Position numbers and translations under genes: made by a program. Shown one piece after another: positions 10,734 through 23,787 of a stretch of DNA of 64,000 bases (positions within the stretch are counted from its first letter, which is position 1; the number at the start of each line of letters is the position of its first letter). The notes beneath the pieces are model-generated. The model saw only the letters and a list, made by a program, of their open reading frames with translations, had not been told where the DNA came from and ran no database searches. The stretch is from positions 806,001-870,000 of the forward strand of contig JACTVC010000025.1 of the NCBI GenBank assembly GCA_018417955.1. Direction: 5' to 3'. The DNA is from Laccaria trichodermophora. Taxonomy: Eukaryota; Basidiomycota; Agaricomycetes; Agaricales; Hydnangiaceae.

Positions 10734-13700
10734 TTATGGCGAGGAAACCAGCCCATTCATTTTGAGGAACACAGGGCTACCAAAGCCCCCCGTAACCGGT
10801 GTCCCAGCTTGACGGTCATTCTGCTGCTGCTGGTGTATGAATTCGGAAGAGAAGAGATGTCCGACATCAACATTTCCATCACTAAAAAGCGACATCATCT
10901 CCCCGGGTGACATATACATTTGCGTGTCTTCCCTTATCATGTCCATTCCCAGACCCCCTGAAGAGGTATCCATATACGCCGTGGGCGAAGGGTGTCGAGC
11001 CTGCGGAGTTCCGTTGGAATATTGGGGTGCTGGATTAGGAATAGACGAAGATGACCCCGAGGCAGAGGACGAGCCTGAGGAGAACCCAATTCCATTTTTG
11101 GGCGGGTCATTGAAGAATTCAGATGGGGTGAACGCCTCCGGACTACTGTGATGGGAAGGAGAGTCGCCACTGTTGTTCGAACGCGCGATGGAGGGTGCCT
11201 TTTTCCTTACAGGCCGTATCCACGGTGGCCGAGAGGTGTCTGCTGCTCCATCTTGACGAGTTGTTTCCAGGGGAATATTCGTGACTGAAACAAGATTAGC
11301 ATTCGTTATAGACAGAAGAAATCAACTTACGTCGACAAAATTCTTCCATTAAATCCCCTGATCGAAGGCCGCAGACGTAGCGTCCGCTAAAGCGACGAAG
11401 CAGCCCAATGCAGGTGCGAAGCGCGTCCAGTCCGAGAGGTATCAAACTTTGAAGCGCTTCTGTCTTGCAACAGAGCAAAATAGCGACCAACGTTCTCCCA
11501 GCCTGAGTTAATTGATGAATGACGTGGACACCGTCTAGAAGACAAGGTAAGTAGCCGATCAGGAATATTGAACCCAACGCACAGTATGTCATGAGGCCCT
11601 TCTTGGCGATGTGCAGATGAGCGCCGACAATTTGCAGGGCAGCGTTGTGAGCCGATATCAGAGCCTCTTTCTCAGCATCACTCTGTTCCTCCTGGACGGG
11701 GCCACTAGTTCTCTCCGCCACGAGTTCCGAGAAGCGATGTCGATAGATCAAAAGCCGGACATATTGCTCGGCACAATGCAGGCGTTCAGCTTGCGTCAAG
11801 CGAATGGTATCTTCACAAGCGAGGGTCTCAGGTGAGTGAGCCCAATGGGCAGGTATATTCTGATGAATGCAGTCCAAAAGCGCCTCCTCCTCGCGCATCT
11901 CCTTGAATCTGCGCGCGCCAGACAAAACATTCGCCGCCTTCAACAAGAAGGAAGACGACTCGTCGGATTGTCTCGCGGGAGGAACGTCGAGGACAGATTC
12001 GAGGACGACCATGATCCGCAGGGACACGATGAACGCGCTCAGTCGACACTCCGTGCCTGGCGGAGGTACGCCAACTGATTCCCGTGTAATAAACTCGTCA
12101 TCAACCGGTGATGGCTCCGGTACATCACAATCCCGCAACCGGAGTAGGGAAGGTCGACCAAAATGTGCCCCAAGTTGTTTATCCCAGATGTATACACACC
12201 AAAAAGTACGTTTCCGAACTTCGTCTTCAATGGGGTCGAAAAGATCGTATGTGTCCGCTGAGCGATGCAGCCCAGCGTCGATGCACATGGTAACGGCTTC
12301 GGCAAGTATGGAGGCCCCTTTCGAGAGTTTGCCAAGACCGATGGCGTAGACAGCCGCTATCAGATTGGCTTGGATGTTGTATAGGGTTGGACGGTCGGCA
12401 ATGGGGAGAGCGCGTAACCGGGCAAAAAGGTCAAACCAATGGGTGCCCGCAGAGATACTGTCGTTGGGGTCAGCGCGAACGCGGGGATCGTCCAGGTGCC
12501 TCGAGGCAAGACAGCAAATAGATACAATAAAAGCGGCAAAACCTGGTTCTGCCCACTTCTGTGGATTTCCATAGTCCTAGAAAACACATCAGGGAAAACA
12601 TATGAGCTTAGGGTAGGGGCAATGAGTGTGAAGGAAAAACGTACAGCAAGAAAAGTAGGAACATGAAGGAAAGGTAGGATATAGTATGACGTCGATAGAT
12701 AGCACTGGACGAGACTAAGTGCGGGTATTAGATAACCCGAGCCAAGAATCAAAATAAAGAAACCTACCTGTCCATGAGTTCCGGCACAATATAGGTTGTA
12801 ATAAATCGCCATAACGTTTGGGGGTTGACATCAGTGCGTCGAGGTTGTCGATTGGGGAACCAGTCTGGGTTTGCAGCCGTTGGGATGGAGGAACCGTTTT
12901 GGGTATCATCACGGTGAGGTGTGTGGTGGTGGTGATGCTCTCTATTGTTGGGAGGAGTATGTCGCTCCACCAACAAGTCGAGTACGGGAAGACCAGACGT
13001 TTCACCCTGCCACCTGGTATATCCTTCATCGTCAAAGTAAAGGTACGATGACGTCAGGGACATTCGCGACGACCCATCCGTTGCTTGATCTGGATGATGT
13101 GCATGTGGATATAGGGAACCAAGAAGGGAGGAAAATGGATGTCGAGGGCTGTGGTGATTTTCATCGACATTTGGTTCGTGCGTGAAATGAGTGGATGGAT
13201 TTGTTAGAGGGAATACGTGTAATGAAGGTGGAGGTACGCCCGAGGGTGTTCCAGCAGGGTACATGAACGGGGTTATGGGGCTGGTGGCACCATCTAGAGC
13301 CGGGTGTCCTGGAGGAATTGCCCCACCAGCCGCGAAGACAGCAGGTGGAATGGCTTGAATCAGAGTCTCGAGGTGGTGCATACGATCTTCCAGGGTCGCT
13401 GTGCGTCTTTGCGCAGATCAGGCATGAGCAGTTCAGGGTGGTCGAACAAAAACGTACTTCGATTTGTGCGGATGCGTTCTCTTGCCTGGCTCCTCGAACG
13501 TACAGGACGAACCTGCGGTTAGGCATGCTTGACAAGGGTGGCCTTCGTCGCATTTGATCCTTCTTCGACTACAAAATGGCTCGCGCTATTGTCGATGACT
13601 GCTAGAAGGGTGGATAACTCACCGGCAACGGTCACACGCCCTAGTAAGATGTTGAGGACCAAATTACACAAGCGAATTAAAAGGACCTACCTGCTCAGTT

Positions 13701-13779
13701 TGAAGCGTCGTTCCTTGAGCATCATCGACGAGGATGAAGCTTGGTGGTCCTGTGTATCCGATGTTGTAACTGGAGGCAT
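10734..13779 (-). CDS. Zn2Cys6 fungal transcription factor with Fungal_trans domain
   Basis: DNA-binding regulator of the binuclear zinc cluster class. ATG is at 13779-13777 (MPPVTTSDTQ). Splicing two short introns yields RACDRCRRRRIKCDEG, then HPCQACLTAGSSCTFEEPGK, a complete six-cysteine cluster near 13515-13660 followed by basic KRTHPHKSK. A low-complexity linker contains HHHHH and TSSYLYFDDEGYTRWQGET. The Fungal_trans middle homology region includes RRTFWC-type sequence KRTFWCVYIWDKQLGAHFG near 12200. The tail is Ser/Pro/Gln rich and ends at 10734. Several introns lie at about 11285-11330 and 12580-12770. Target genes are unknown; no dependent gene cluster is adjacent. Confidence 0.9.
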
Positions 13780-14539
13780 GATGGTGGTATGAAAGGAAGT
13801 AAAAAGTTGTAGTATGTATACCAATTCGGACTCAAGACAGCCAAAAATACTTCAGAAACAAACCGAATTTTACCCGATTTGATACGACTTTCTTTTGATT
13901 CGCTAACGATAGTCATCGCCAAGAATCATACACTGACGCAAAGCCAACAAAATGCTACGTCCCCTATGTTTTCCAAGTCTTTCTATCGGTAAAATATGGC
14001 CTTATATTGATCTTTCTGTCCATCGTCTCGACTACAAAAAGACGCAAGACAATACGTCGTTGAGAAAAGAGGCTTTTTTTCAAACATAGGTTTCATTCAA
14101 GTTTTTAGACCTCTTTCGATAAATCAGGACATCGGGTCATCAAAATGGCACGTGTGACCGGTCACCTTCTTAAATCTCCGGATCGTTTAATTTCCAGAGT
14201 GCTTCCCTTCTTTAAACTATCGTCGGTCAGTGTTTGAAGAACAGTGATCCCTTTTTCTCTGAGCAAAACGTACAAGGTCAGAGGATTCTCATTCAATGGA
14301 TTGTAACCTCTGTCAGGTATAGTAAGTGTATCATTTAAGTAATTAAACGAGGAGGGGTAAATTGTCCAATGCAGATGGCTCATATAATAACAAAGGTCGG
14401 ACGAGCAATGAAGGGGGGGTCTTTTAGGCGGGAGAAGAAAGGGGCATCGGAGCAAAGGTAACCAACATGGACAAATACACAGATAGCACCAGTGAATGCA
14501 GAGAGCATGATGAGATGGAGTGGATATCTCACAAATAAA
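13780..14539. other. Intergenic between divergent and convergent neighbours, no gene seen
   Basis: Holds the promoter of the Zn2Cys6 gene and the 3' end of the flippase gene. Short frames only; no repeat recognised. Confidence 0.45.
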
Positions 14540-17500
14540 TTACAGCGCCCGACCAACCTCCCACGTGGATTCAACGGAAACACGTCGGTCGTGTCGCTGG
14601 CTGTCGTCGCCCACTATGGTTTGCCGATCATCTTCGTCGTCATCATTCAGCACAATGTTCGCAGTACCTCCGCCATCATCGTAGACTGCATGACCCGAAT
14701 TACTCCCGGTCACCCCGTCTTCATCCTCAGACCAAAAGTCATCGGGCGCGGTAGCAAATGAGGCATGCGACGCCTCACTTTGTGACCGCTGGTAGTGGCT
14801 CTGGCGGCTAGGAGGCACTTCCAGGGGTGGGCTCCGCACCCGCATCTCGTAGGTACCGGGGTCCTTTACCCCTGCATTATGGAGATTTTGGGGTACTGGA
14901 AGTAATGATGACGCCACTAATGGTTGGGGTGTAGATATGGGATTGTGTATCGGGGGAGCTCGCGTTGATTCTGCTCTCGAGGTGGCAACGCTTGTTCTTA
15001 TGCTGGGGGGTGTACTTGTCACCTCGCCAGACGGGTATCTGAATTTCGGCGATGGAAGGGGTGAGGGAAGTGGGATTTCCGAGGAAGAGTAGTATGATGG
15101 TTGCGGTGATGGGTTCATTCTATGATCAACGCCAGATGGATGGGGCGAAAGATGAGTTTCGTTGGAGGGGTCACTCTTGGCGTAAGTGTATTGGACACTT
15201 GGGAGTTCGATAGTATCGGTTGGGGGCGGCGTATCCAGGTATGTCTGTCTGGGTGCAGAAGCAAGGAGCGCTGGGCTGCTTGTCATGGTCGGTTCGTATG
15301 CATTGTGTACGCTGGATATCTCCGAAAAAGAACGGCTATGCTGATCGTGAAACATGGGAGCAGCCTCAAGGGTATTTGGGCTTCTTTCTTTGTTCTTCTT
15401 CGCCTTCCTGTGGGACAAGCCTAGTTGGTCTTTCAGGTCACCATCAACCCACATCTCCCGGATGATGTCTTTGTCGAGAGGGTAGTAGACGGTGGATATA
15501 TATTTGACGATAAACCTCGGGGCTTAAAAAAGCATATCAGTTGCAGTATAAACCTCAACTATATCAAAAACTCACTGAGACAGATAAAACCGGTCAGAAG
15601 GACGGTCGTCCAGAACGTCAACGTTCCAAAAAGAATGATGGCCTCGTCGACGAAATCGCTGCTCATGAAGAATGAGTAAACTACAATCCACAACATCATG
15701 ACGACCGTTGAGCCAACGACGACGATCCAAGTCATGATCGTCCAGCTGTGCAAGAATCAGTATCAATGGGCCCATACATTGAAGTAACCCACTAGTGAGT
15801 ATTCATGCCGACATAAGTATTGGCAGCGAAGATCGCGGAAACTGCAACAGTGGTCCCAAAATCCGAAAGAGACTCGATTCCTTTTCCGTTCCATGAGACA
15901 GATATACCCAATGTCCAGACAAGATAGGGGAAGAAGAAGACAACGCCTGATTGGTAGAGGCCATCTGACATGTACAACCAAAACTTGGTCCGCGTGTACT
16001 CAAGCCCGCGAATACCCCGAACGTAGAGCTGAGGGAATGCCAGGGCAGCCTTGGCGTTAATATCTTGGTCGAAAGCTGAACGAGATAAACGTCAGATAGG
16101 AAGGTAATTGAAAAAGACGAATACACACCCCCAAGAACGATAACCGGAAGTGAAGTGAACACAAGGTTGCATAGCAAGATGAAGGTATATTGGTACAGGT
16201 ACGTTGCGTCAAAACTTTAAGCACGGACATCAGCGAGGACTAAGGGGGAAACGAGGAACGACATGCCTATTGAAGGGGAGGTACCAAAACATGGCGAATG
16301 TCCAGATCACGTTCTGTACCCAGATACCTTTGATCAACTCGCCAGATGATATGAGAAAAGATGAAACTGTACCTTGTAGAAAAAGTTGCTGTGCATATCT
16401 GCGACACGCTGATACGACCACCGACCGTGCACAAGCAGCAACTTCGTCAAGAAGCGGAACTGGCCAAACGCATAATCGGCCGACATTGCAGCCTGCGAAC
16501 CCTCGAGACCAAAAAGACCACAACCAATGTTAGCCTCCTGAATCATGGCAACATCGTTTGCGCCGTCTCCAATCGAAAGTGTCATCGCATTTCGTCCTTC
16601 CTTAACCTACGCCACACACACACATCAGCAACGCGAACTAAACGTAGATGTCCGACATACTCACCAGGTTAACAGTCAGGGCCTTCTGAGCAGGAGACAC
16701 ACGACAGCACACCACCGTCTCACACTGAGTACCAAGATTGAGGAACAACGTCTTCAACTCTGGAGTGAGAGCATGACGGAGTGTATCGCCGTCAATAACA
16801 ACAGCAAAGGATGCTTGAGCCCCAGGAACGAAACCTCGTTTCCGAAGATCCCAGGAAGGTGGACCAAGAACCGAAGCTATCTTGTTCAACCCAGCCTCCA
16901 GCTGTGCCCGAGTTTTCTCTGCGGAATCAGCAGACAAGATCATCAAATCCATGTTGCTCTTCAGAAGATTGCAGCTGTAGCCAATCTCAATGGCCGTTTG
17001 TAATTTATCGCCTACATTCAAGGTGAAAGTGAGCTGAAGATGGCCGTGGCAATGAGCAAGCAAACGCACCAGTCAAGATCCACAGTTTGATTCCAGCACG
17101 GTGAAGCATCTCGATCGCTTCAGGAACGCCCTCCTGCAGCTTGTCCTCCAAAGCCGTTGCCCCAAGAATCAGAAGGGAATGTTCAATCAACGCATTGGCC
17201 TTGTCAATCTCCTCTTCTCGGTTCTCGATGGCATTAGTTGCAGCATCGTATGTCCTCGCCCAAGTGAAGTACTCCTCCTCATCCAAATACCGGTAGGCAA
17301 TGCACAACGTCCTTAACCCATTATTGGCAAAAGACTCCATATCCTTGCTTGTCTGCTCCTTCAAAGCCGGATCGTGGTCCTTGGCAAGTCGCTCATAAAT
17401 GACGCTATCTGCGCCCTTACAATAAAGAATAAGTCGCCCATCCGGACAGCGCATGACTGTGCTCATCCGCTTCCTCGTGCTGTTGAACTCCAGCGTCTTC

Positions 17501-20055
17501 AGCAGGGTATATTTCTCCGACTGCCCCATGACCTCAATCTCGAACGCATCCTTGGATTTGCCGAGGAAAGGGAAGCCAGCATCTCGGGCAGCTGCAACCA
17601 ACGCAGCTTCGTCAGGAGATTCGGCCTTGTACTCCACTTGGTACGGGTTCGTCTGGGGATCGGGTTTGTCCGCGAGGACAGAGTGACATAAAGCTAGAGC
17701 CCGGAAAAAAGCGATGATTCGAGGACGTTGTTCTGAATTACGATCCGCGAGATCTTCGGCAAATTTCGGAGAGACGAGGGTGAGTTTGTTGGTTTGCATG
17801 TATCTATTCTTGAAGGCCCGTTCCATGGTATGAACCATCTGGTGTTTCAGCTTGTCCAGCTTCTCGCTGATCTCCCGAGGGTCCAAAGTTTCTCCTTTGC
17901 CCTCCCGAGTGGCGGCACCACGTTGGGCCTCTGTGATCCCTTCGCCATAGGATACGCCATGTACTGAGCATTTCTGGAATTCCATGATGTTTTGTGTAAG
18001 AGTTCCAGTCTTGTCGGAAAAGACATACTCGATTTGGCCAAGGTCGTCAGAGATATTCCATGTCTTGGGTACGCATGCGGTGTCATAGGGCTTGTAGTAC
18101 ATGTCAATATCTTGAGAGATGAAGAAGGCCTGGATAGTCTTCACGATTTCAATTGAGATGTAGAGTGAAATGGGGACGATGTTCTGGAAGGCGATTAGAC
18201 ATGACCTTTGGTTGCATCGTGTTTAGTAAAGAAAGAATGATAGCAGAGGGAGGCACATACACAAAAGTGATGATGGCGTTGATAACATGCGAGGTTGTGG
18301 GGTCGGACCCTACCTCATAGAACTCTGCACTCGTCCCTGTTCTCGCGTCCTCCAAGCCGCTGAAGATCGCTGAGACCAAGCACATGATAGACAGCAGGCC
18401 GAAGTTGACTATAACATTGAAGTTGGTCTCCTTCTCAATCTTGCTCCGTTTCGAAGGGGTGTCTCCGCCGTTAAGCATGATCTTCGTGTCGGCACCAGTG
18501 AACACCACCAGCCCAATAACCCAACCCGTGTTCCTGAGCGCACAACCACGCAAAAGGAGCTCGTTGATCGTGACGGGCTCCTGTCTTTGCTCGCCAGAAG
18601 TGGGATCGTCGTACCGCAAGACCCCATGGTATTGGTAGAGGTTCTGATGTGGGGGCTCGGAGTCGAGGTAGAACGATGACCGCTCAATGTCTTCCTCTGA
18701 GGTGATGGTCGAGGTGCCCTTGACAGCTTTCCGTGGTTTGAGATTCGTTTCGCCGTCCAAGTTCTTCGTCTCCAGGTAGCACATACCCTCGGGATCTGAC
18801 GTGGACAGTACCACGATATCGGCAGGAACCTGGTCGTTGTCCCTCAACAGCACGATGTCCCCCACCTCAAGCTTCTTCCACAACGTCCTCTCCCACCGTG
18901 ACGATCCACCCGCGTGTTTATTCCAGTTGACGACCCCAACGCTTGACTGTGATTGAATCGATTGCTGATACTGCGCCAATGACCCAAACTGCGCCCACTC
19001 TGTCGACTGTTTGACAGACCCCTCGGATAGTGACGTCTTAGACGCCGCGCCGACTGTTGTTGGCGGATAGCTGTGCGAGTCCACACTTTGGATATCCTCT
19101 AGCCTACGTCCACCCGCCCCTCCACGCAGATCAAGGCTGCTCTGGCTCACGTCATGCGTCAAAACGCTCGACACATCCCCAGCGTCTCCTCCCCTGCTCA
19201 ACACAACACGCATCCCCTCCCCAGCCTCCCTATCCCGCAGCTTCCTCACACCTTTGGTCACCTTCCCCGGCGGATTTATGCCCAGCAGCTTCTGAAGCCA
19301 TGACCGTGGATCTGTCGGCTGGTTCACGTTACGCCATCCACCCCCGAGTTTCGTTGCTGCGGAGTTGTTGACCTGGTCATCGAGACTGCCACGCCGGTAG
19401 TCCTCCACGCCATCTTTGATGGCTGTGACGGTGAGAATGAATGCGAGGGGAAGGACAGCTATAGAGCCTGCTGCAGCGCCAAAGACAGGGAACACTAAAA
19501 TTGACGGTTAGCAGACAGGGACAAGTAACGGTTTGAGACTTGCATTGTAGAATGACCAAAGATAAGAAGAAAAGATTAGCAACTCGTCGAAACTGTTCGT
19601 ACAAGTTCTTGGGAATAAATGTGAAGATTGTGTACTCTTGAATACAAATTTAGCGATATTCACAAAGCAGGGTAATGATACGCACTTGTTGTCCGGACTT
19701 TATTTCGCACATAGTAAACTCTAGGTTCCCCATCGTGATCCACCTCCATAGCCGACAGCGCGTGATTGACGTAGACATTCCTACGCACGCCGGGCACTTG
19801 TTTAGGCGCAGTCGGCGGGGTAGTCGCCGCAGGCACTGGTTTCTTGTCATGTCGACCACCAAAGAACCTCGAGCGTCTAGTCTGCAAAGACCGTCGACGC
19901 TCTGCCCGCTGCTCTGACTTTATAGACTCTGCAATCGCAGATGCGGCCGTCCTGACCGTCCGCAAACGTAGCTCTGGGTCGATGGCATTGTCATTTTCCT
20001 CGTCAGTGTCGTCGAGCTCGTCGGCGGGTGGGTGATTGTCTTTCAGAAAAGACAT
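14540..20055 (-). CDS. P4-type ATPase, Dnf1/2-like phospholipid flippase
   Basis: Flips phospholipids from the outer to the cytosolic leaflet of plasma or endosomal membranes, normally with a Cdc50-type subunit (family knowledge). ATG at 20055; about ten exons on the minus strand. Ordered landmarks are [10 protein letters not shown] and [19 protein letters not shown] before TM1-2, DGETNLK near 18750 (actuator region), the phosphorylation loop [11 protein letters not shown] near 18010, [11 protein letters not shown] (nucleotide domain), [33 protein letters not shown] near 16565, and [20 protein letters not shown]. The C-terminal transmembrane region at about 15500-16200 is followed by a 300-residue Ser/Pro-rich cytosolic tail ending WEVGRAL at 14540. 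The long insert between TM2 and the actuator ([17 protein letters not shown]) is Dnf-like. All catalytic motifs are intact. Confidence 0.93.
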
Positions 20056-21957
20056 AAGTCGAGAGCCAGCCCGCAGTTAGAAATACGCTCGTCGTCGTCA
20101 AGCGCAAGGAGGAGTGCCGAGGGAAAACGTTCTCGTGAGCGTCTGCAACACTGAGAATGCCCAGCATTATTTCCGTTCTCGGCAGACACAGCCACAAAGA
20201 TCTCGTTTTGGCTGTCCCTCATTCTGTCATCCTCCTCCAACGTCGCCTAAAGCGTAATGCTCCTCGCTCGTCGTCCCTCATCATATCTACGCTCGCAAAG
20301 ATTTAAAGAACTTAGAAGCCTTTTTTTCCCTGCCGATGCCAATCACTAGTGACAAACAACGCTGAGAGTAGTCGGAAACGCGGCAGAGCTGGGTAAGCCT
20401 TTTACCTGAACAAAAATACGTTTGCTAATGAAATTTATGGCGAAATGCTGGAAGCACTGAGCAGGTCCTATCCACTGTGTTCCATCTATCTCGCCTCGCC
20501 AAGAAAATTCCTCCAGGGCACTTGAAGGAGTTGGCATCAGTGAAAGTCAGATGGAATCTCAACTGATACTCACGAAACACTTCTAAGGCCGCCTATCACA
20601 ACGGGCAGATCGGATGGAATTCAAGCATTGAGACTTTTCCCAATGAGTTATCCCAGAGGAGACTTTCTATCATATTGTCCATACAAAAGGTAAGTTAAAT
20701 CTGGGGTCAATATTCATGGTTGAGCTGTAGAAACCCAAAACTACAGGCGTTACAGCGGTAAGCGAACAACACAACTAAGAGGTCCTCAGGCCTCATATAT
20801 ATGGTCTTGCTAAGCCTTAAACTTAAGAATCAAGTCGGTACGGACAACATCCATTTGGCCCTTTTAAAAGTACGTTCAATGCGCGAGACCCACGTGCACG
20901 TTGACCAACCTGCCGCCTACTGGAGGTGAGCGATAACTCGGAAAAATCATATTGACAATTTTCTCCAAGCTGAAACTTAATGCATTTTGGGACTGACGCC
21001 CGATGGAAGTGCTGGACGACGAAGAAATTCAGTCCGAGGGTGACAACAAAATTCGAATTCATGTTTAACGACTGGTTTCGATTCGTACTGAACAAGAGAC
21101 CCAGAGGCGGGGATTAAAACCTTCGCATCATTCGACTGCTGAAGAGGATACTTGATCTTCTCTTGGCGAAAGCGGTCCCGAGGTTTCTTCAATGCGATCT
21201 CAACGAAGGAGACCGGCATGAAGCGTGTCGCACGGAAATCGATACCATCACTACCAACCGGCCATTCTCCATCGTACGCTTCCTGAATTTACCCGAGTTG
21301 AATTCGGAAGGACTGGGGAATCGACTGTGGCTACACGAAAGTCGATGCGCAGGAAATCAAGGATCTAACATAGCTCTGAGTTCACCTGACCATGAGCACC
21401 TTGAGACAGTCACTTCGTGTTGCCAACTTTGTGAATATGAGCGTAGAAGTCCTCGTCGGACTTGTAATTGACGTTGGGGAAGCCACTACCGCCGCCAACG
21501 TGTCCGAATGTCGTGGTCGGCCGTCTGGACAGGTTTTTCAACTAGCCCGACTTCGTTTGAGCCGCAATCTATACCCTCTACGTACTCTAAAGCGATATAG
21601 CCAATTGAGCACCCTTACAAGTATTCCGCCTCAAACCCGGCAAGGGACTGGTATGTGCAAGGCACCAACATCGCAGCGGGCCTTCACGGTTCAAAATCCT
21701 GCTTGCGCCCTTCGTCGATGGTAACGTTGGACCCATATTTTAATCCGGGCAATGACCGATGGCGGTTTTGCGGACGAAGCTGATATTCTAGCAATGAGCC
21801 ACAATTTTCTCCTCGGAAGGCAGTGACTCGGGTTGAATAGAAATTCGGAAGGCGAAGACGACATGGCAGCTGGAAGCATTAGCCATCAAACTTTAAACGA
21901 CCTGAAGTTTAAAGAGAGGCCCAAGCTGATGTTCGTAAGGTTCAAATAAGTTCGTAT
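20056..21957. other. Long intergenic stretch, no gene recognised
   Basis: Flippase promoter followed by about 1.7 kb with short frames on both strands (for example 21392-21724 plus and 20977-21219 minus) that do not join into a protein I recognise. It may contain a decayed gene. No clear repeat was seen. Confidence 0.4.
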
Positions 21958-22044
21958 GGCCGTGTGGCGAAATGGCATCGCGTCTGACTACGATTACAAC
22001 CAATCGAAATCAGGAGATTGCAGGTTCGACCCCTGTCTCGGTCA
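21958..22044 (+). tRNA. tRNA-Arg(ACG) with longer intron, third copy
   Basis: The exons are identical to the copies at 5486 and 7417, but the intron after the anticodon loop is about 15 nt instead of 10. The shared upstream bases GTATGGCC also recur in the first copy (5482-5489). Anticodon ACG. Confidence 0.92.
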
Positions 22045-23063
22045 TGTGACATAATGAGGCTCCATTTATTTTTTCACAAACACTACTGAGGTCCAACCGT
22101 AATGAAATCCGTTTTCAAGTCACCGGCTTTCATGGCAAGAAAACAATTTTCTAAACCACCAGTGTCGGTCAGCCACAAACCAATGGGCTTTCTTTGAACT
22201 GAAGAAAGATGCTTGTTAGGAGCCAGTATTGGACTAATCGTCATTCGCCATCAAGATTCTGGGTATTCAGAACAATTGCAATATTTAGTGGATACTTCAA
22301 CATTTTCACCGGCTTGAATGATGGAGAGATCTTTGTGAGAACTGGTCAACATTCGGCCCGGGGGATAGAGCTTGGTGTAATCATGAAACCAAGGTTTTTA
22401 AAATAAATAAAAAACATGGATATAATCTGAAGTATTGGTTCGTGATCATATCGAATGGGACGGGTTGTAGAGGGACCATCCAATGAGGTTACCAAAGTCT
22501 TATCTTTCTTTTTTTTTCGTCACTGGCATTCTCCTCTGCTAATTGCTGTTTCGTTTGGCCTTAACTCTCAACACTCCTCGCCACCATCTCAATAAACTAT
22601 TCATATACATATATTTTCAGGACCCGACATTCCATTGAAATCCCTGATCCCCAAATCGCATGGTTCTTTATCCACACTCTGAATTAGGCAATTTTATCCG
22701 CATTTCTCCTCAAGCCTTGCGAGGACGACGATTTCTATCAGTTTCTATCCAAGGTCTGTGACTCTATGTACAAAAAAGGCTCTTTTGAAACTTACGTGGC
22801 TTGTGATAATTTGCCAGGTGTAATGACTCCGAATGAGCACAGAGTTCTGTCATTATTAACGATTTTACCCTGGCATTTTCCCAATTTTGCCCAGAATCTC
22901 CTCAAATTTTGCTCAAAAATCTCCTAAGTTCCTCCACGCCTAGATCAATTCACGAGCAATGTCGGGTCGTACATTATTATTTGCGCAAATTGACGGTGCA
23001 CGTGCTGAGAAAAAATGAGCCATGTCATTGGGGATCGTCTGACCGCCCGGAGAGTCGGCTACT

Positions 23064-23090
23064 AGCCTTAGGGCTATTAGCCCTAAGGCT
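23064..23090. repeat. Perfect 12-bp hairpin
   Basis: AGCCTTAGGGCT, a 3-nt ATT loop, then AGCCCTAAGGCT: a perfect palindrome inside the left arm of the larger inverted repeat. The right arm carries a diverged version. Confidence 0.85.
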
Positions 23091-23672
23091 TGTTGTACTT
23101 GTTTGTGCAATCATTGATGGGCCATTGATGGGCCACGCCGAGAACAATCAAGAATTCGGCAAACCCCGCGAGCCCATCAGACTCCGTTTAAACAACAACT
23201 TACATAGACTTTTTCGTGGAACGACCAACGTCTTGAATAATTTTCTGTGAGTAATAAAAACAAGAGAAGCTTTCAAATTCCAGACAACTTTTGTGAAAGA
23301 TACCCCAATTTTTCTGAAAATGATGTGGAGTGAGGGAATCAACACCACCAAACACTTTACCAAATAGAGTGTCAATGCTATAGCCTTATACGGCACTTTT
23401 GAGTTTCCGCCTCAAACTCTAATCCCAAAACGGGAAGCCACGCAGGAACCAAACAAACCGATGTTTGGTTGTGGTTTCGTGCTTGCCCTCGCCGTCCAAG
23501 CTTCCAACAGGTTCCAACTCGACGACGCCTGCTTACAGCTCCAGGAGCTCGCCAACCCTATACCCCATACGATGTAAAGGTATCTCGCTATCTTTCCTAC
23601 ATTCCTTACTGTTACTAACAAGTTGCAAACGAGCGTTCTTTCGGCCACAGGCCATCATACAACGAATGGACA

Positions 23673-23787
23673 GAACCGTCGCAACAAGAACCCGCCGCCA
23701 TCAAAGCCACGCATATTAAAATACCAGCTCACCATCATGCAAAACCGTCTCAACAAGAACCCGCCACCATCAAAGCCTCGCGTATGA
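23673..23787 (+). repeat. Two-copy direct repeat, about 45 bp
   Basis: ACCGTCGCAACAAGAACCCG at 23675 recurs as ACCGTCTCAACAAGAACCCG at 23744, followed in both by CC(G/A)CCATCAAAGCC(A/T)CGC. It is too short to call an element. Confidence 0.7.

Noticed and set aside
21163..21724. Overlapping plus-strand frames as a gene
   Set aside because: The frames do not join by plausible introns and no motif is recognisable; left as unassigned intergenic DNA.
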